DNA of 29,162 nt from VBAS01 sp035318985 (GCA_035318985.1 DATHDP010000017.1:1-29162), one strand, 5' to 3'; counted from the first letter of the stretch, positions 7,415-16,841 are shown. Notes: a model not told the origin generated them from the letters alone. Numbers and translations: made by a program.

Positions 7415-10351
7415 TTATAAACCAAGGCTTAAACCAAATGTGATCGTTTTTAATTGAGGGTATTGAGCACCGCCCAAAATACCTGTAGTGATCTCAGGAT
7501 CCCAACCCTGGAAGTTGTGCCACACTTTTAAATTTTGCCCTTGCGCAAATACTTTCAAGCTTGTAATTTTTATTTTTTGCAAAACAGATTTTGGTAAATT
7601 ATAGCTCAGGGTCACATTCCGTAAACGCAGATGATCTGTTTTTTCTACAAAGCGTGTTGTTTCACCATGAAAATCATTGAATGGACTTGGCACATCTGTG
7701 ATATCACCTGGCTGTTGCCATTCATTAAGCAACGAGGTAGCTACCCGTGAATACCAATAAGCAGGAAACTCTACATTGAAACGATCATTATTATAAATAA
7801 CACCGCCTAAGGTGTAAGTAAACAACGCATCTAATTCAATTCCTTTCCAATTGAAATTCGTACCAAAACCACCATACTGCGGCGGATCGATCGTACCGAC
7901 AACTACAGCATCACTGGGATCATAAATATTAGTAGTTGTCTTCCCATCTTTTTTATAATATAATGCATCACCATTGGCAGGATCCACACCTGCATATCGA
8001 ACGACATACAGTGAATTTGCTCTTTCACCAACTTTATTGATAAAAAGACCGTTTACGTTTTCATCCTGCCCCGCCTGGTCAAGAATTTTATTTTTATTAT
8101 AAGTGTAGTTAGCATTTACTGACCAGTTAAGATCTTTACTGCGAATAATTTCTGCGTTGATAGAAGCTTCAATACCCTGGTTCTGAAGTTTACCTAAGTT
8201 AGCAGTGAGCGATGCGAAACCGGATGTACGTGATAATTGTTTGTCGAGAAAAAGATCAACTGTTTTATTGTTATAATAGTCAACCGTACCACGTATACGA
8301 CTATCAAGCACAGCAAAATCGACCCCGGCATTAAACATCTCTTTTGTTTCCCATTTCAATTGTGGATAAGGTAATTGCCCAAGCACTAAACCACCAACGC
8401 CATTATACACAGAAGCATTCAGCAACTCGAGTGAAGCATAATTACCAATACCCAGCTGGTTACCGACCGTACCATAGCTAACACGTAGTTTTAATTCATT
8501 CAGCCATTTTGATTCTTTAAATAAACTTTCCTCGGTCATTATCCAACTTGCACCTACATTATAAAAGTTCGCATGTTTATTATCAGCGCCAAAACGTGAT
8601 GATCCATCGCGGCGAAAACCGCCACTTAAATAATATCTTTTCTTGTATCCATACGTTCCGTCAATGAACCATGACAATAAACCATTTTCAGTTGCACTTC
8701 CTGTAACAGTTGGAATAAATCCATTGGTTGATGTACCCGGAGTTATACCTGCTTCATTTTTAAATGGACCAACAAGACCAAACCCCGTATATCCAAAGTT
8801 TTCAGATTTACTTTGGATGATCTCATTGTAACCTGAAACAGTTATATCATGATCACCAAAGTTTCTTTGATAAGTTACAGAAGTAGTTCCTGTATAACGG
8901 AAAGTTCTTGCATAGGCTCTCGAAAGCGAGCCCCTCGCACCTGTTGATTGTGCACCAGAATTAGTTGTCCTGTCAAGATAACCCAACGCTTCATCTTCTG
9001 TTACATCACCACCCCAAAGTGTTTTTGCTCTCAATGCTTTTACCCAGGGAATTTTCCATTCAAGAAATACACTTCCCACTCCTTTCATTTGATCGGTATT
9101 ACTGAAATTTTCCAATAATTCACGTAACGGATTTGGTTGCCCTTGTAAAAAATCATCCTGGTAATTACCATCCTTATCATACAGCGTAACATAAGGGTTG
9201 AACCAATTGATGGCATTTAACGGGCTTCCTATATACTGGTCATTTTCTCTTGTACCGATGAAACGTGAATAACCATAAGTTGCATTCAATCCAACTCTGA
9301 AATCGCCGAAACTATTTTCAAGATTTACACGACCTGTATAGCGTTTCAATCCTGTTGAGATCACTATGCCCTCCTGGTCGAAAATAGATCCTGAAATATA
9401 GAAACGTGTTTTTTCATTTCCACCTGAAACACTTATCTGGTGCTGTTGTGTTTTCCCTTTTTTAAAAATTATTTCATCCAGGTTATTATTGATCTTGCTT
9501 AAGCTATCAACTTCGGCCGGGGTCCATCCAAACGGATTCAGTCCATCAGGCCTGTCGTAGTTCAATTCATAATCCAGTTTCTCAGGCGAGTTCATCAGTT
9601 TTAGATTATTCTCTGGTAAGGCCGAAGAACCGTATTGAAAATCATAGTTCACACTTGTTTTACCGGCTAACCCTCTCCTGGTATTAATAACAATTACACC
9701 ATTAGCACCTCTTGATCCATAAATAGAAGTCGCCGATGCATCTTTCAATACATTGTATGATTCAATATCTGCCGGATTAATTGTCGAAAAATCGGCAGTG
9801 GAAACCTGTACACCATCTATAATATATAATGGTGCGTTGCTGCCATTAATAGAACCTTTACCACGTATAGTAACATCGGCGGCAGCACCCGGTTGACCTG
9901 ATTGAGATTGGGATAATAATCCAGGCACTTTACCTTGCAACAATTTGTCAAAAGAACCAACGGGCTGCAGTTTTACTTCCTCACCGTTTATCTTAGCTAT
10001 GGCACCTGCAACTTGCCGCCTGCTCCTTGACCCGTAGCCTGTGACAATAATTTCTTGCAGATTACGCTCAGCGATATCAAGCGATACATTCAGATCATTA
10101 CCTGTTACTGCTACTTCCTTTTCAGAAAAACCAATACTTGAAAAAAGAAGAGTAGCTCCGGTTGAGGTCCTGAGAGTAAACCGTCCTTCCGCATTAGTTG
10201 TTGTTCCGCTGTTTGTTCCTTTAATAGTGATATTCACATTGGAAAGTGGAGAGCCATCCCTCGCATCCGTCACTCTTCCTTTTATTTCCTGTGCCCGCGC
10301 AAATGAAATGCCTATGACACTTATTGCCACCAGGAATAATAGTCTTTTCAT
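7415..10351 (-). CDS. SusC/RagA family TonB-dependent outer-membrane transporter
   Basis: A 978-residue TonB-linked receptor that imports nutrients across the outer membrane using energy from TonB-ExbBD. ATG 10351 gives a clean signal peptide (MKRLLFLVAISVIGISFARA, then Q); an upstream ATG at 10375 would add eight residues. Residues 22-92 are a carboxypeptidase-regulatory-like domain (GRVTDARDGSPL, AEGRFTL). Next come LQEIIVTGYGSRSRRQ and a plug domain with KLLQGKVPGL, YIIDGVQV and IYGSRGANGVIVI, all SusC hallmarks. The rest is a 22-strand barrel ending TFGLSLGL. It is the first gene of the SusC-SusD unit. No sigma/anti-sigma pair or extra N-terminal signalling domain is seen, so it is unlikely to self-regulate by trans-envelope signalling. 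Confidence 0.97.
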   Translation of the reverse strand: MKRLLFLVAISVIGISFARAQEIKGRVTDARDGSPLSNVNITIKGTNSGTTTNAEGRFTLRTSTGATLLFSSIGFSEKEVAVTGNDLNVSLDIAERNLQEIIVTGYGSRSRRQVAGAIAKINGEEVKLQPVGSFDKLLQGKVPGLLSQSQSGQPGAAADVTIRGKGSINGSNAPLYIIDGVQVSTADFSTINPADIESYNVLKDASATSIYGSRGANGVIVINTRRGLAGKTSVNYDFQYGSSALPENNLKLMNSPEKLDYELNYDRPDGLNPFGWTPAEVDSLSKINNNLDEIIFKKGKTQQHQISVSGGNEKTRFYISGSIFDQEGIVISTGLKRYTGRVNLENSFGDFRVGLNATYGYSRFIGTRENDQYIGSPLNAINWFNPYVTLYDKDGNYQDDFLQGQPNPLRELLENFSNTDQMKGVGSVFLEWKIPWVKALRAKTLWGGDVTEDEALGYLDRTTNSGAQSTGARGSLSRAYARTFRYTGTTSVTYQRNFGDHDITVSGYNEIIQSKSENFGYTGFGLVGPFKNEAGITPGTSTNGFIPTVTGSATENGLLSWFIDGTYGYKKRYYLSGGFRRDGSSRFGADNKHANFYNVGASWIMTEESLFKESKWLNELKLRVSYGTVGNQLGIGNYASLELLNASVYNGVGGLVLGQLPYPQLKWETKEMFNAGVDFAVLDSRIRGTVDYYNNKTVDLFLDKQLSRTSGFASLTANLGKLQNQGIEASINAEIIRSKDLNWSVNANYTYNKNKILDQAGQDENVNGLFINKVGERANSLYVVRYAGVDPANGDALYYKKDGKTTTNIYDPSDAVVVGTIDPPQYGGFGTNFNWKGIELDALFTYTLGGVIYNNDRFNVEFPAYWYSRVATSLLNEWQQPGDITDVPSPFNDFHGETTRFVEKTDHLRLRNVTLSYNLPKSVLQKIKITSLKVFAQGQNLKVWHNFQGWDPEITTGILGGAQYPQLKTITFGLSLGL

Positions 10352-10655
10352 GATTGTAGATTTGGTTATGATCAAATGACATAGGCATCAGGTTGTATGC
10401 TTCATTAAAGAATGGGTAGTTTACTGAAGAATGAAGAAATAGGAATGAAACATGAAAATCAAGTACTGAATTAAACCCTGCAGCTGCATGCCAACGGAGA
10501 ATTGGCTACCTGAAACATTTAAAATCAAAACCAAACCAATATATTTTCTTACCAAAGCAGAGATGAGAGGAAAATTTCTTTTCAAAAACAAAAATTTTGA
10601 ATGTATTCCTCCAATTTACCGACGACAAGGACGGAACCAATTGGCTCGTTAAAGT
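10352..10655. other. Intergenic spacer upstream of SusC
   Basis: AT-rich non-coding stretch that should hold the SusC/SusD promoter on the minus strand. I found no convincing Bacteroidota promoter (TTTG, spacer, TAnnTTTG) and no operator repeat. A short TGCAGCTGCA palindrome lies near 10480. The spacer continues into repeat B copy 2. Confidence 0.5.
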
Positions 10656-10788
10656 CTGAGATACCTCGCTTAAATTCATTTTAATTGATGATTAAAAATG
10701 CAACCTCGTATGACAAGCCCCTAGTAGATCGTAATTGCATTAAAGAATAGAAAAGTGTTCTACAAATATGGCAGATCATTTGCAAGAC
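10656..10788 (+). repeat. Dispersed repeat family B, copy 2
   Basis: About 133 bases aligning with 3100-3243. It begins exactly at the right arm of the hairpin found at copy 1 (CTGAGATACCTCG), but no left arm is present here, so no hairpin forms. It ends 17 bases before the stop of the minus-strand gene at 10805. The flanks are unrelated to those of copy 1. Confidence 0.85.
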
Positions 10789-10804
10789 TCGCAGTGATTG
10801 AATA

Positions 10805-11374
10805 TCAATTAACCATTCCTTTTAACGAATGTAGTGCCGCTATGCGAACCTTCTTGCTTGCTTTCTTTGTTTTATCACCCGACTTTGAAGCATTTAATTC
10901 TGTAAGGTTGATTGATTGTACAATGGCTTCAAGCTCATTTGCGCATGATTGATCACTGGCTGAGTATACAGCAAAAAAAACAGTTTGCCTGGTATCTGAT
11001 ATGGAGTAAAACGCAATGCTATAAGTATTGGGCTTGGTACCCACATTTTGTAAACCTGAAAAACTTGTCCAGCCCGGGCCCGATTCTTTTTGCACTTTTG
11101 TGGAAGATATGATCGCTAAACTTGTACTGCCAAGCAGATCATCCCGGTATTTTTCATAAATGGTTATATCGTTTGTAACAATTTTTACAGTATTAAAGAA
11201 TACAATTTTACAATTGGAATTCTCCATTCCTTTTTTTATTAATTCAGTGGTCTCACCAGTTTGCTTAGCATACCAACTTTCCTGTAATGAATAATTTAAA
11301 ATACTAAAAGTAGATTGAGAAAAGCCTGCATACATTATTAGGTTTAGGACAGTAACGAGAATAATTTTTTTCAT
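10805..11374 (-). CDS. Secreted protein of unknown function
   Basis: A 189-residue protein with a signal peptide (MKKIILVTVLNLIMYAGFSQ). The mature part has alternating strands and helices, including SLAIISSTKVQKE, GWTSFSGLQNVG and QTVFFAVYSASDQSCANELEAIVQSI. The last segment, a strand followed by a helix ending 'IVQSI', resembles small PsbP/MOG1-like alpha-beta secreted proteins; this is a weak structural guess. The C-terminus is very basic (KKASKKVRIAALHSLK). There is no lipobox and no catalytic motif. It is transcribed away from the histidine kinase. Whether it shares the SusC transcript is doubtful, since about 450 bases and repeat B lie between them. Confidence 0.7.
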   Translation of the reverse strand: MKKIILVTVLNLIMYAGFSQSTFSILNYSLQESWYAKQTGETTELIKKGMENSNCKIVFFNTVKIVTNDITIYEKYRDDLLGSTSLAIISSTKVQKESGPGWTSFSGLQNVGTKPNTYSIAFYSISDTRQTVFFAVYSASDQSCANELEAIVQSINLTELNASKSGDKTKKASKKVRIAALHSLKGMVN

Positions 11375-11649
11375 GGTCTGAAGATTTATCCAAATGTCTA
11401 TTTATTGCGGACGGCATCTTATCCTGTAAAACAGGGATTTTTTTCAGCCAGTAAAAATTGCAATGAGGATTTTAAAAGTTAGCCGTTGAAACAATTGTGC
11501 CGCTCTTCCTATCATTTCATCTCTCATATAAAACACTAGCAGAAGTTTAACTAGACATTTAACCCCGCCATCCCCATCCGCAATTATGATTGAATGAATT
11601 TCGCTGCTTTATTTTAACTTCAACCTCTATAGAAAAATTCAAAAGAAGA

Positions 11650-14220
11650 ATGAAGGAGTTAATTCAAATGATCGATCAAACAAAAGATATTAAATTAAAA
11701 GTTGCTGAACTTGAAAAGCAACTTGCACAAAGCAATCGTGAGTTGGAAATCGAAGCCGCTTTGGAAAGGGTTCGGGCAAGAGCGATGGGCATGCATAATT
11801 CAAATGAATTAAGCGATGTGTTGTCTGTTCTTTTTGAGCAATACGATATCTTAGGTATTTCCCCGATATTTTCTAATCTCACATTATTTGATCTGGAAAA
11901 TAATAAGTTCTCGTACCGGACGACTGGCAGGAAGGGCCGGCGTGTACAGGCAGAGCAAAAAATTGATATGGACGCAGTAGAGGCGTGGAAAGAAAGCGTT
12001 GAAAACTGGAAGAAGGGTGGACCTGACGAGGTAAATGCTCACATGTATCCTTACGAGATCCTTCCTCATGTATTTCAATTGTTCCAGGAAATTCTTTCAG
12101 CTGTACCTGACGATGCAAAGTTTTACCCGGAAGATTTTCCAAATGGCTTATTCATTACCCACGGTTATTGCAAATTCGGATATGTGGGGTTTGGTCATAC
12201 AAGAGAAGCAACGCCGGAAGAAAAGGAAGTGGTAAGAAGAATGGCCATTGAATTTGAAAGATTATACCAGCGGTTTATTGATCTGCAAACAAGTGAAGCG
12301 CAGATTCAGGAAGTTCAAATTGAAGCTTCCCTCGAACGGGTGAGGGCAAGCACAATGGCAATGCGTAGTAGTGATGATGTTGGTAATGCGATAGGTGTAT
12401 TGTTCAACGAGCTGGATAAGTTTGGGATTTCGCTTTTGCGCTGCGGCCTGATCATCGTTAATGACAAAGAAAAAACGATGCAGGTGTGGAGAGCACATAC
12501 TACGAAAGCTGGAACAGTGGGCCAGGTATCTGGCAAAATATCAATCTCCGTTCATCCGATGTATGAAGCAGCTTACGATTCATGGTTATTGAAAGAGACA
12601 ATGGCAAGTTATGATCTCTCAGCTGAAGATTTTATGAATTATTACAAGACGGTCTCAAATCATGCACCGCAATTCGCACACAACGTTACGCCGGAAAAAC
12701 AAACCAATACCAGTTTCTTTTTTAAAGAAGGCGCTATTTTCACTTTTACCAAAGAACCACTGGATGCAGCCACATGTGCAGAGTTAAAAAAGTTTGCAGC
12801 GGTTTTTGGTCTCACCTATCGCCGGTATCTTGATCTGAAAATTGCGGAAGCGCAGGCGAGGGAGGTGATGAGACAGGCTTCGCTTGATCGCATCCGTGCA
12901 GAGATCGCATCAATGCGTACGGCGAATGATCTTGATCGAATTACACCTTTAATATGGAATGAACTCAATACACTTGGTGTTCCTTTTATCCGCTGTGGTG
13001 TATTTATTATGGATGATCTGCAACAAGTGAGTCATACATATCTATCTACACCCGATGGAAAAGCAGTGGCAGCTTTTGATCTTCCTTATGATACACCGGG
13101 GAATGTTGGAGAAATAGTTGCTCAATGGCAGAATAAAAAATTTCATACAGAATACTGGGACCAGGAAGCATATACTGCATTTGCAGGAAATTTAGTCATC
13201 CAGGGAGTGTATACTTCTCCTGAACAATATCTGAGCAAACTTCCTGGTGGTGGTTTTTATTTACATTTTGCGCCATTTCTGCAAGGCATGTTGTATGTAG
13301 GTAATACTGCACAATTGGGCAAACAGGACATCCGGACAATGCAATCCGTAGCAGATGCATTCTCCACCGCTTATGCACGGTATGAAGACTTCAGTAAACT
13401 GGAAGCGGCGAAACTGCAGGTCGAGAACACCTTGCTCGATCTGAAGAAGACACAGAAACAACTTATCCAGGCCGAAAAAATGGCCTCGCTTGGACAACTC
13501 ACAGCAGGCATTGCACATGAAATACAAAATCCTCTCAACTTTATAAATAACTTTTCTGAGGTCAATTCAGAATTAATTACTGAGATGAAGGAGGAGATCA
13601 CCAAAGGTAATTTTGAAGCAGTGAGTATTCTTGGTGATAATTTGAAAGAACACCAGGAGAAAATAACTTATCATGGCAACCGTGCAGCATCTATTGTAAA
13701 GGGCATGTTGCAGCATACACGAAACCGCAGAGGCCAGAAAGAACCCACAAATATTAATGGTTTGTGCGATGAGTATTTACGCTTAAGCTATCATGGTCTG
13801 CGGGCAAAGGACAAAGAGTTTAATGCAAAAATGCAAACCGAACTGGATGATAGTATTGGCAGCATAAATGTCGTTCCGCAGGAGATCGGAAGTGTATTAC
13901 TGAATCTGTTCAACAATGCATTTTATGCTGTAAATGAAAAGAAACAAAAACTTAATGGAACGTTTGAACCATTGGTAAGCCTAATAACAAAAAAAGAAAA
14001 TGAAAAGGTTGTTATAAAAGTTATCGACAATGGTTTTGGAATTCCGCAAAGTTCAGTTGATAAAATTTTTCAACCATTCTATACTACGAAGCCGCCGGGA
14101 CAAGGAACAGGTTTGGGTTTATCGTTGAGTTATGATGTTATTAAGGCACATGATGGTACAATAAAAGTTGAAACGAAAGAGAATGAAGGAACGGTAATGA
14201 TAGTTGAGCTACCTGTTTAA
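11650..14220 (+). CDS. Soluble histidine kinase with three tandem sensor modules
   Basis: An 856-residue kinase without membrane segments, so it senses a cytoplasmic signal. ATG 11650 starts at a coiled coil (IKLKVAELEKQLAQSNRELE); the frame is open to ATG 11590, but those 20 codons look non-coding. Three copies of a module follow, each opening with a similar helix (AALERVRARAMGM, ASLERVRASTMAM, ASLDRIRAEIASM) then a GAF-like alpha-beta domain with (L/I)xxLGI/V. A second coiled coil leads to the phospho-acceptor helix GIAHEIQNPLNFINNFSE (His623). The ATP-binding domain shows an N box (LLNLFNNAFYAV), G1 (DNGFGIP), F box (FQPFYTTK) and G2 (GQGTGLGLSLS). No response regulator lies next to it, so it is an orphan kinase here. 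Confidence 0.93.
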   Translation: MKELIQMIDQTKDIKLKVAELEKQLAQSNRELEIEAALERVRARAMGMHNSNELSDVLSVLFEQYDILGISPIFSNLTLFDLENNKFSYRTTGRKGRRVQAEQKIDMDAVEAWKESVENWKKGGPDEVNAHMYPYEILPHVFQLFQEILSAVPDDAKFYPEDFPNGLFITHGYCKFGYVGFGHTREATPEEKEVVRRMAIEFERLYQRFIDLQTSEAQIQEVQIEASLERVRASTMAMRSSDDVGNAIGVLFNELDKFGISLLRCGLIIVNDKEKTMQVWRAHTTKAGTVGQVSGKISISVHPMYEAAYDSWLLKETMASYDLSAEDFMNYYKTVSNHAPQFAHNVTPEKQTNTSFFFKEGAIFTFTKEPLDAATCAELKKFAAVFGLTYRRYLDLKIAEAQAREVMRQASLDRIRAEIASMRTANDLDRITPLIWNELNTLGVPFIRCGVFIMDDLQQVSHTYLSTPDGKAVAAFDLPYDTPGNVGEIVAQWQNKKFHTEYWDQEAYTAFAGNLVIQGVYTSPEQYLSKLPGGGFYLHFAPFLQGMLYVGNTAQLGKQDIRTMQSVADAFSTAYARYEDFSKLEAAKLQVENTLLDLKKTQKQLIQAEKMASLGQLTAGIAHEIQNPLNFINNFSEVNSELITEMKEEITKGNFEAVSILGDNLKEHQEKITYHGNRAASIVKGMLQHTRNRRGQKEPTNINGLCDEYLRLSYHGLRAKDKEFNAKMQTELDDSIGSINVVPQEIGSVLLNLFNNAFYAVNEKKQKLNGTFEPLVSLITKKENEKVVIKVIDNGFGIPQSSVDKIFQPFYTTKPPGQGTGLGLSLSYDVIKAHDGTIKVETKENEGTVMIVELPV

Positions 14221-14277
14221 TTGAAACAAATACAGATAAAAACAAATGACTGAAGAGTGTTGAAAAATTTCTATGTA

Positions 14278-14442
14278 CCCGGCTGTATTGCTACTATGAT
14301 GCTTTTGTTGCACAGTTTACCCAGAGTGAAGCGAAGGGCACTCTTGTACGTTCGGTAAGCCTATTGAGCAAACCGTTTTCAATAATTTTAAATATTCTTT
14401 ATTGGTTTGAAGAAAGAAAAGGAACACTACAACAACAAGGGG
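14278..14442 (+). repeat. Repeat family A, copy 3 (long form)
   Basis: This long copy starts CCCGGCTGTATTGCTACTAT, continues through GCACTCTTGTACGTTCGG and CTATTGAGCA, then the common core TTTAAATATTCTTTATTGG, TTTGAAGAAAGAAAAGG and AACACTACAACAACAAGG. The left half is shared only with copy 7 (27934-28072), with about 22 extra bases here. It fills the spacer between the converging kinase and ankyrin genes. Confidence 0.85.
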
Positions 14443-14450
14443 ACAAAAAT

Positions 14451-15032
14451 TTATTTATTATTCGCCGTGGCTTTTTTTAATTCTTCAATTACCTGGTCTT
14501 TATCAAAGCGAGTGTCCTTAACAGACTTTATCATATAATCCTCAACTTTTCCTGCCACAGCAAGATCCAGTGCTGAATTGCCTGCTTTATTTTTTTTGGC
14601 CGGGTCGGCTCCATGCTGCAGCAAATAAATAACAACATCAAGCTTTTCATTCATGGCGGCAAGCATCAATGCAGTTGTTCCATCGTCTGACTGGATGTTT
14701 ACATCAGCGCCATTTGCTACCAATAGTTTCACCATATCTGCACCACACCAATAGGCACATGCAACCATCAATGCTGTGCGACCCTTAGGGGACCGTGGCT
14801 GGTCCACTGTCGCCCCATGTCTTAGTAAAAAACCAGCAACGGGTAAATTAGGAAAGTGACAAGCATCCATTAATAGGGTGGTCCCATTTGCATCTTTTTC
14901 ATTTGGGTCGGCTCCTTCTTTGATCATTTTTGCAGCTAATATAGTGTCGGTCTTGATCACGTTTTTCAATGCCTGGGCATTGGCATTAGAGATTGAAACG
15001 ATCAGAAAGAAAAAGAGAAAGAAGGATTTCAT
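14451..15032 (-). CDS. Secreted ankyrin-repeat protein
   Basis: A 193-residue protein with a signal peptide (MKSFFLFFFLIVSISNANAQ) followed by about four to five ankyrin repeats. The repeat signature is clear: GADPNEKDANGTTLLMDAC, HGATVDQPRSPKGRTALMVA, NGADVNIQSDDGTTALMLAA and HGADPAKKNKAGNSALDLA. Ankyrin repeats bind other proteins; in the periplasm they are often thought to buffer or inhibit a partner enzyme, but no partner is visible. The C-terminal tail is charged (RFDKDQVIEELKKATA). The gene stands alone: it converges with the kinase gene and diverges from the FISUMP gene, with repeat A on both sides. Confidence 0.92.
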   Translation of the reverse strand: MKSFFLFFFLIVSISNANAQALKNVIKTDTILAAKMIKEGADPNEKDANGTTLLMDACHFPNLPVAGFLLRHGATVDQPRSPKGRTALMVACAYWCGADMVKLLVANGADVNIQSDDGTTALMLAAMNEKLDVVIYLLQHGADPAKKNKAGNSALDLAVAGKVEDYMIKSVKDTRFDKDQVIEELKKATANNK

Positions 15033-15069
15033 GTTGATGAATTAGTGAACTAAAGTACAGGAAATGTGT

Positions 15070-15111
15070 CTAATTGGTCTGGAAGAAAAAGGAACACTAC
15101 CGACAATTGAG
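15070..15111 (+). repeat. Repeat family A, copy 4 (core only)
   Basis: CTAATTGGTCTGGAAGAAAA followed by AGGAACACTACCGACAATTG. It matches the core and right end of the consensus, while the AT-rich left block is lost. The orientation is the same as the other copies. Confidence 0.75.
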
Positions 15112-15210
15112 TCTTGTACATGATGAATTTAGTACGAGACATGATGCTCACTATGTCTACCAGATAAATAAATCTGAGTTAGTTTCTAAAAGATTATCTT
15201 TTGGCGAAAT

Positions 15211-15232
15211 CAGGAGATCTAATGATCTCCTG
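15211..15232. other. Perfect 9-bp hairpin in the FISUMP leader
   Basis: CAGGAGATC and GATCTCCTG form a perfect stem with loop TAAT, flanked by TTTTG before and CAAAAA after, which could extend it past an internal loop. It lies about 120 bases before the FISUMP start. It could be an RNA structure in the leader or an operator; nothing decides which. Confidence 0.45.
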
Positions 15233-15353
15233 GCAAAAAACATTATAAAAATTGCTTGGAGCTTGACGTTATGCTTGTCAATTCTTTGCAATAATTTGGT
15301 TTTACCCTCAAACAAAAAATTAACTTATGCCAGGCAAAACGATAATGATCATT

Positions 15354-16574
15354 ATGAAATATTGTATGTCTTTTTTTTGTATCCTGGGTTGTACAATTGC
15401 CACTGCTCAAACAACAATTGTAAGTGAAGGCCGTTCCGTAAGCTGCATTTTACCTCAGAGCATCTGTGAGATCACGGATACAAAAGAGGCTGGTGACAGG
15501 CATTACATTGGTACTAAGATCGAAGTATTTACTCCTTCTTATGCAATGAACGGGAATTGGTATAGCGGCGGTGTAGCGGCTATTGCTAACGGGGGAGATG
15601 AAATGGAAATTAATAATTTCAAATTAAAAGTGATCAGCCAGCCGTCGCTGCCTGTGTATCCCTTGTGTAATTCAGATGCTGAAACACCTGATAAAGCTTT
15701 TGGTTTTGGAGCCGGTGTTGATATACAGATCCTGGCAGTTGGCTCAATGGATAAAGCACGGTATGCAGATGCCGCTAAATATGTGGGGGAAGTTTATGAA
15801 ACATACAGTCCATTAACACCCATTGGCGGATGCTGGTATGCTGGAATCATAAAAAAGGGAACTACAGTATTTTTATTCCCATGTATCCAAATAAAGAAGT
15901 ATCAACAAAATGAGACTTCACCCCCTGCTGTTTCAAGTGAACCAATCTCAGCAAAACCGATTACCGGCAAATTCACCGACCCAAGAAATGGTGGCGGCAC
16001 TTACCACACTGTAAAAATTAATGATCAAATATGGATGTCCGAAAATCTTGATATAAGCACATTCAGGAACGGCGATATAATTCCAGAAGCAAAGACGGCA
16101 GAAGCATGGAAAAAAGCAGGAGAAGAAAAAAGACCTGCCTGGTGTTATTATAATAACGATCCTAAAAAGGAGGATTATGGGAAGTTGTACAACTGGTATG
16201 CTGTACATGATAGCAGAGGGCTGGCTTCAAAAGGATGGCATATACCCTCTGATGACGAATGGACAAAGCTGATAAATTTTTTGCAAGAAGATCTGGCAGT
16301 GAAAAAAATGAAAGCACCTGAAGGATGGATCACGAATGGTAGTGGCAGCAATGAAAGTGGTTTTGAAGGTCTGCCGGGTGGTTTCCGCTCTAACCTTGGT
16401 ATATTCAAAGAATTAGGTAATTATGGTGGCTGGTGGAGTTCTTCATCTTCACAAGCAGACGGCGCCTGGCAACGAGCCTTATACAATAGCGATGCTGGTT
16501 TAGCATCAAAGGAAGTTTACAAAGGCGAAGCCTATAAAGCGAGTGGTCTTTCAGTACGTTGTATTAAAGATTAA
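15354..16574 (+). CDS. Secreted FISUMP-domain protein
   Basis: A 406-residue secreted protein with a C-terminal FISUMP domain (Fibrobacter succinogenes major paralogous domain), a fold shared with surface proteins of Bacteroidota and Fibrobacter. ATG 15354 gives a good signal peptide (MKYCMSFFCILGCTIATAQ); ATGs at 15327 and 15345 are in frame but add residues before it. Residues about 20-190 form a Cys- and Gly-rich region of unknown function. The FISUMP domain runs from about 205 to the end, with IWMSENLD, YGKLYNWYAV, GWHIPSDDEWTKL, GLPGGFR, GGWWSSSSS and LSVRCIKD. The domain is probably a surface adhesion or binding module; its ligand is unknown. The gene is flanked by repeat A copies on both sides. 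Confidence 0.9.
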   Translation: MKYCMSFFCILGCTIATAQTTIVSEGRSVSCILPQSICEITDTKEAGDRHYIGTKIEVFTPSYAMNGNWYSGGVAAIANGGDEMEINNFKLKVISQPSLPVYPLCNSDAETPDKAFGFGAGVDIQILAVGSMDKARYADAAKYVGEVYETYSPLTPIGGCWYAGIIKKGTTVFLFPCIQIKKYQQNETSPPAVSSEPISAKPITGKFTDPRNGGGTYHTVKINDQIWMSENLDISTFRNGDIIPEAKTAEAWKKAGEEKRPAWCYYNNDPKKEDYGKLYNWYAVHDSRGLASKGWHIPSDDEWTKLINFLQEDLAVKKMKAPEGWITNGSGSNESGFEGLPGGFRSNLGIFKELGNYGGWWSSSSSQADGAWQRALYNSDAGLASKEVYKGEAYKASGLSVRCIKD

Positions 16575-16664
16575 GTGAGATCTGTTGATCGAATCTATGA
16601 TCAGATTTATTTAAAGCAGTAACATAACTGCAACCAGTCATCTCCTTCGGGAACGACTCAAAAT

Positions 16665-16721
16665 TTTTTTAAATATTCTTTATTGGTTTGAAAAAAGAAG
16701 GAACACTACGGACAACAGTGG
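16665..16721 (+). repeat. Repeat family A, copy 5
   Basis: TTTTTTAAATATTCTTTATT, then GGTTTGAAAAAAGAAGGAAC, then ACTACGGACAACAGTGG. It is one of the best-preserved core copies. It lies in the same orientation as the two genes around it. Confidence 0.85.
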
Positions 16722-16841
16722 AACAGGATTAACTCATTGCTGAATGAACAATAAATATTTCCACATCAGGTTATGAAATTATTAATGGCAGGTTAAGCCA
16801 ATGTTAGTGTGCACAGCATATTCCCTGTTATACACATGATT

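Larger units (their letters stand above)
15033..15353. other. Divergent spacer between ankyrin and FISUMP genes
   Basis: This 321-base stretch should hold promoters for both flanking genes. It contains repeat A copy 4 and a 9-bp hairpin (15211-15232). A plus-strand frame (15074-15427) runs through it, but it starts inside the repeat and has no recognisable protein, so it is not called. Confidence 0.5.

Noticed and set aside
15074..15427. Plus-strand frame of 117 codons before the FISUMP gene
   Set aside because: It begins inside repeat A copy 4, overlaps the FISUMP start in another frame, and its product shows no signal peptide or family motif.
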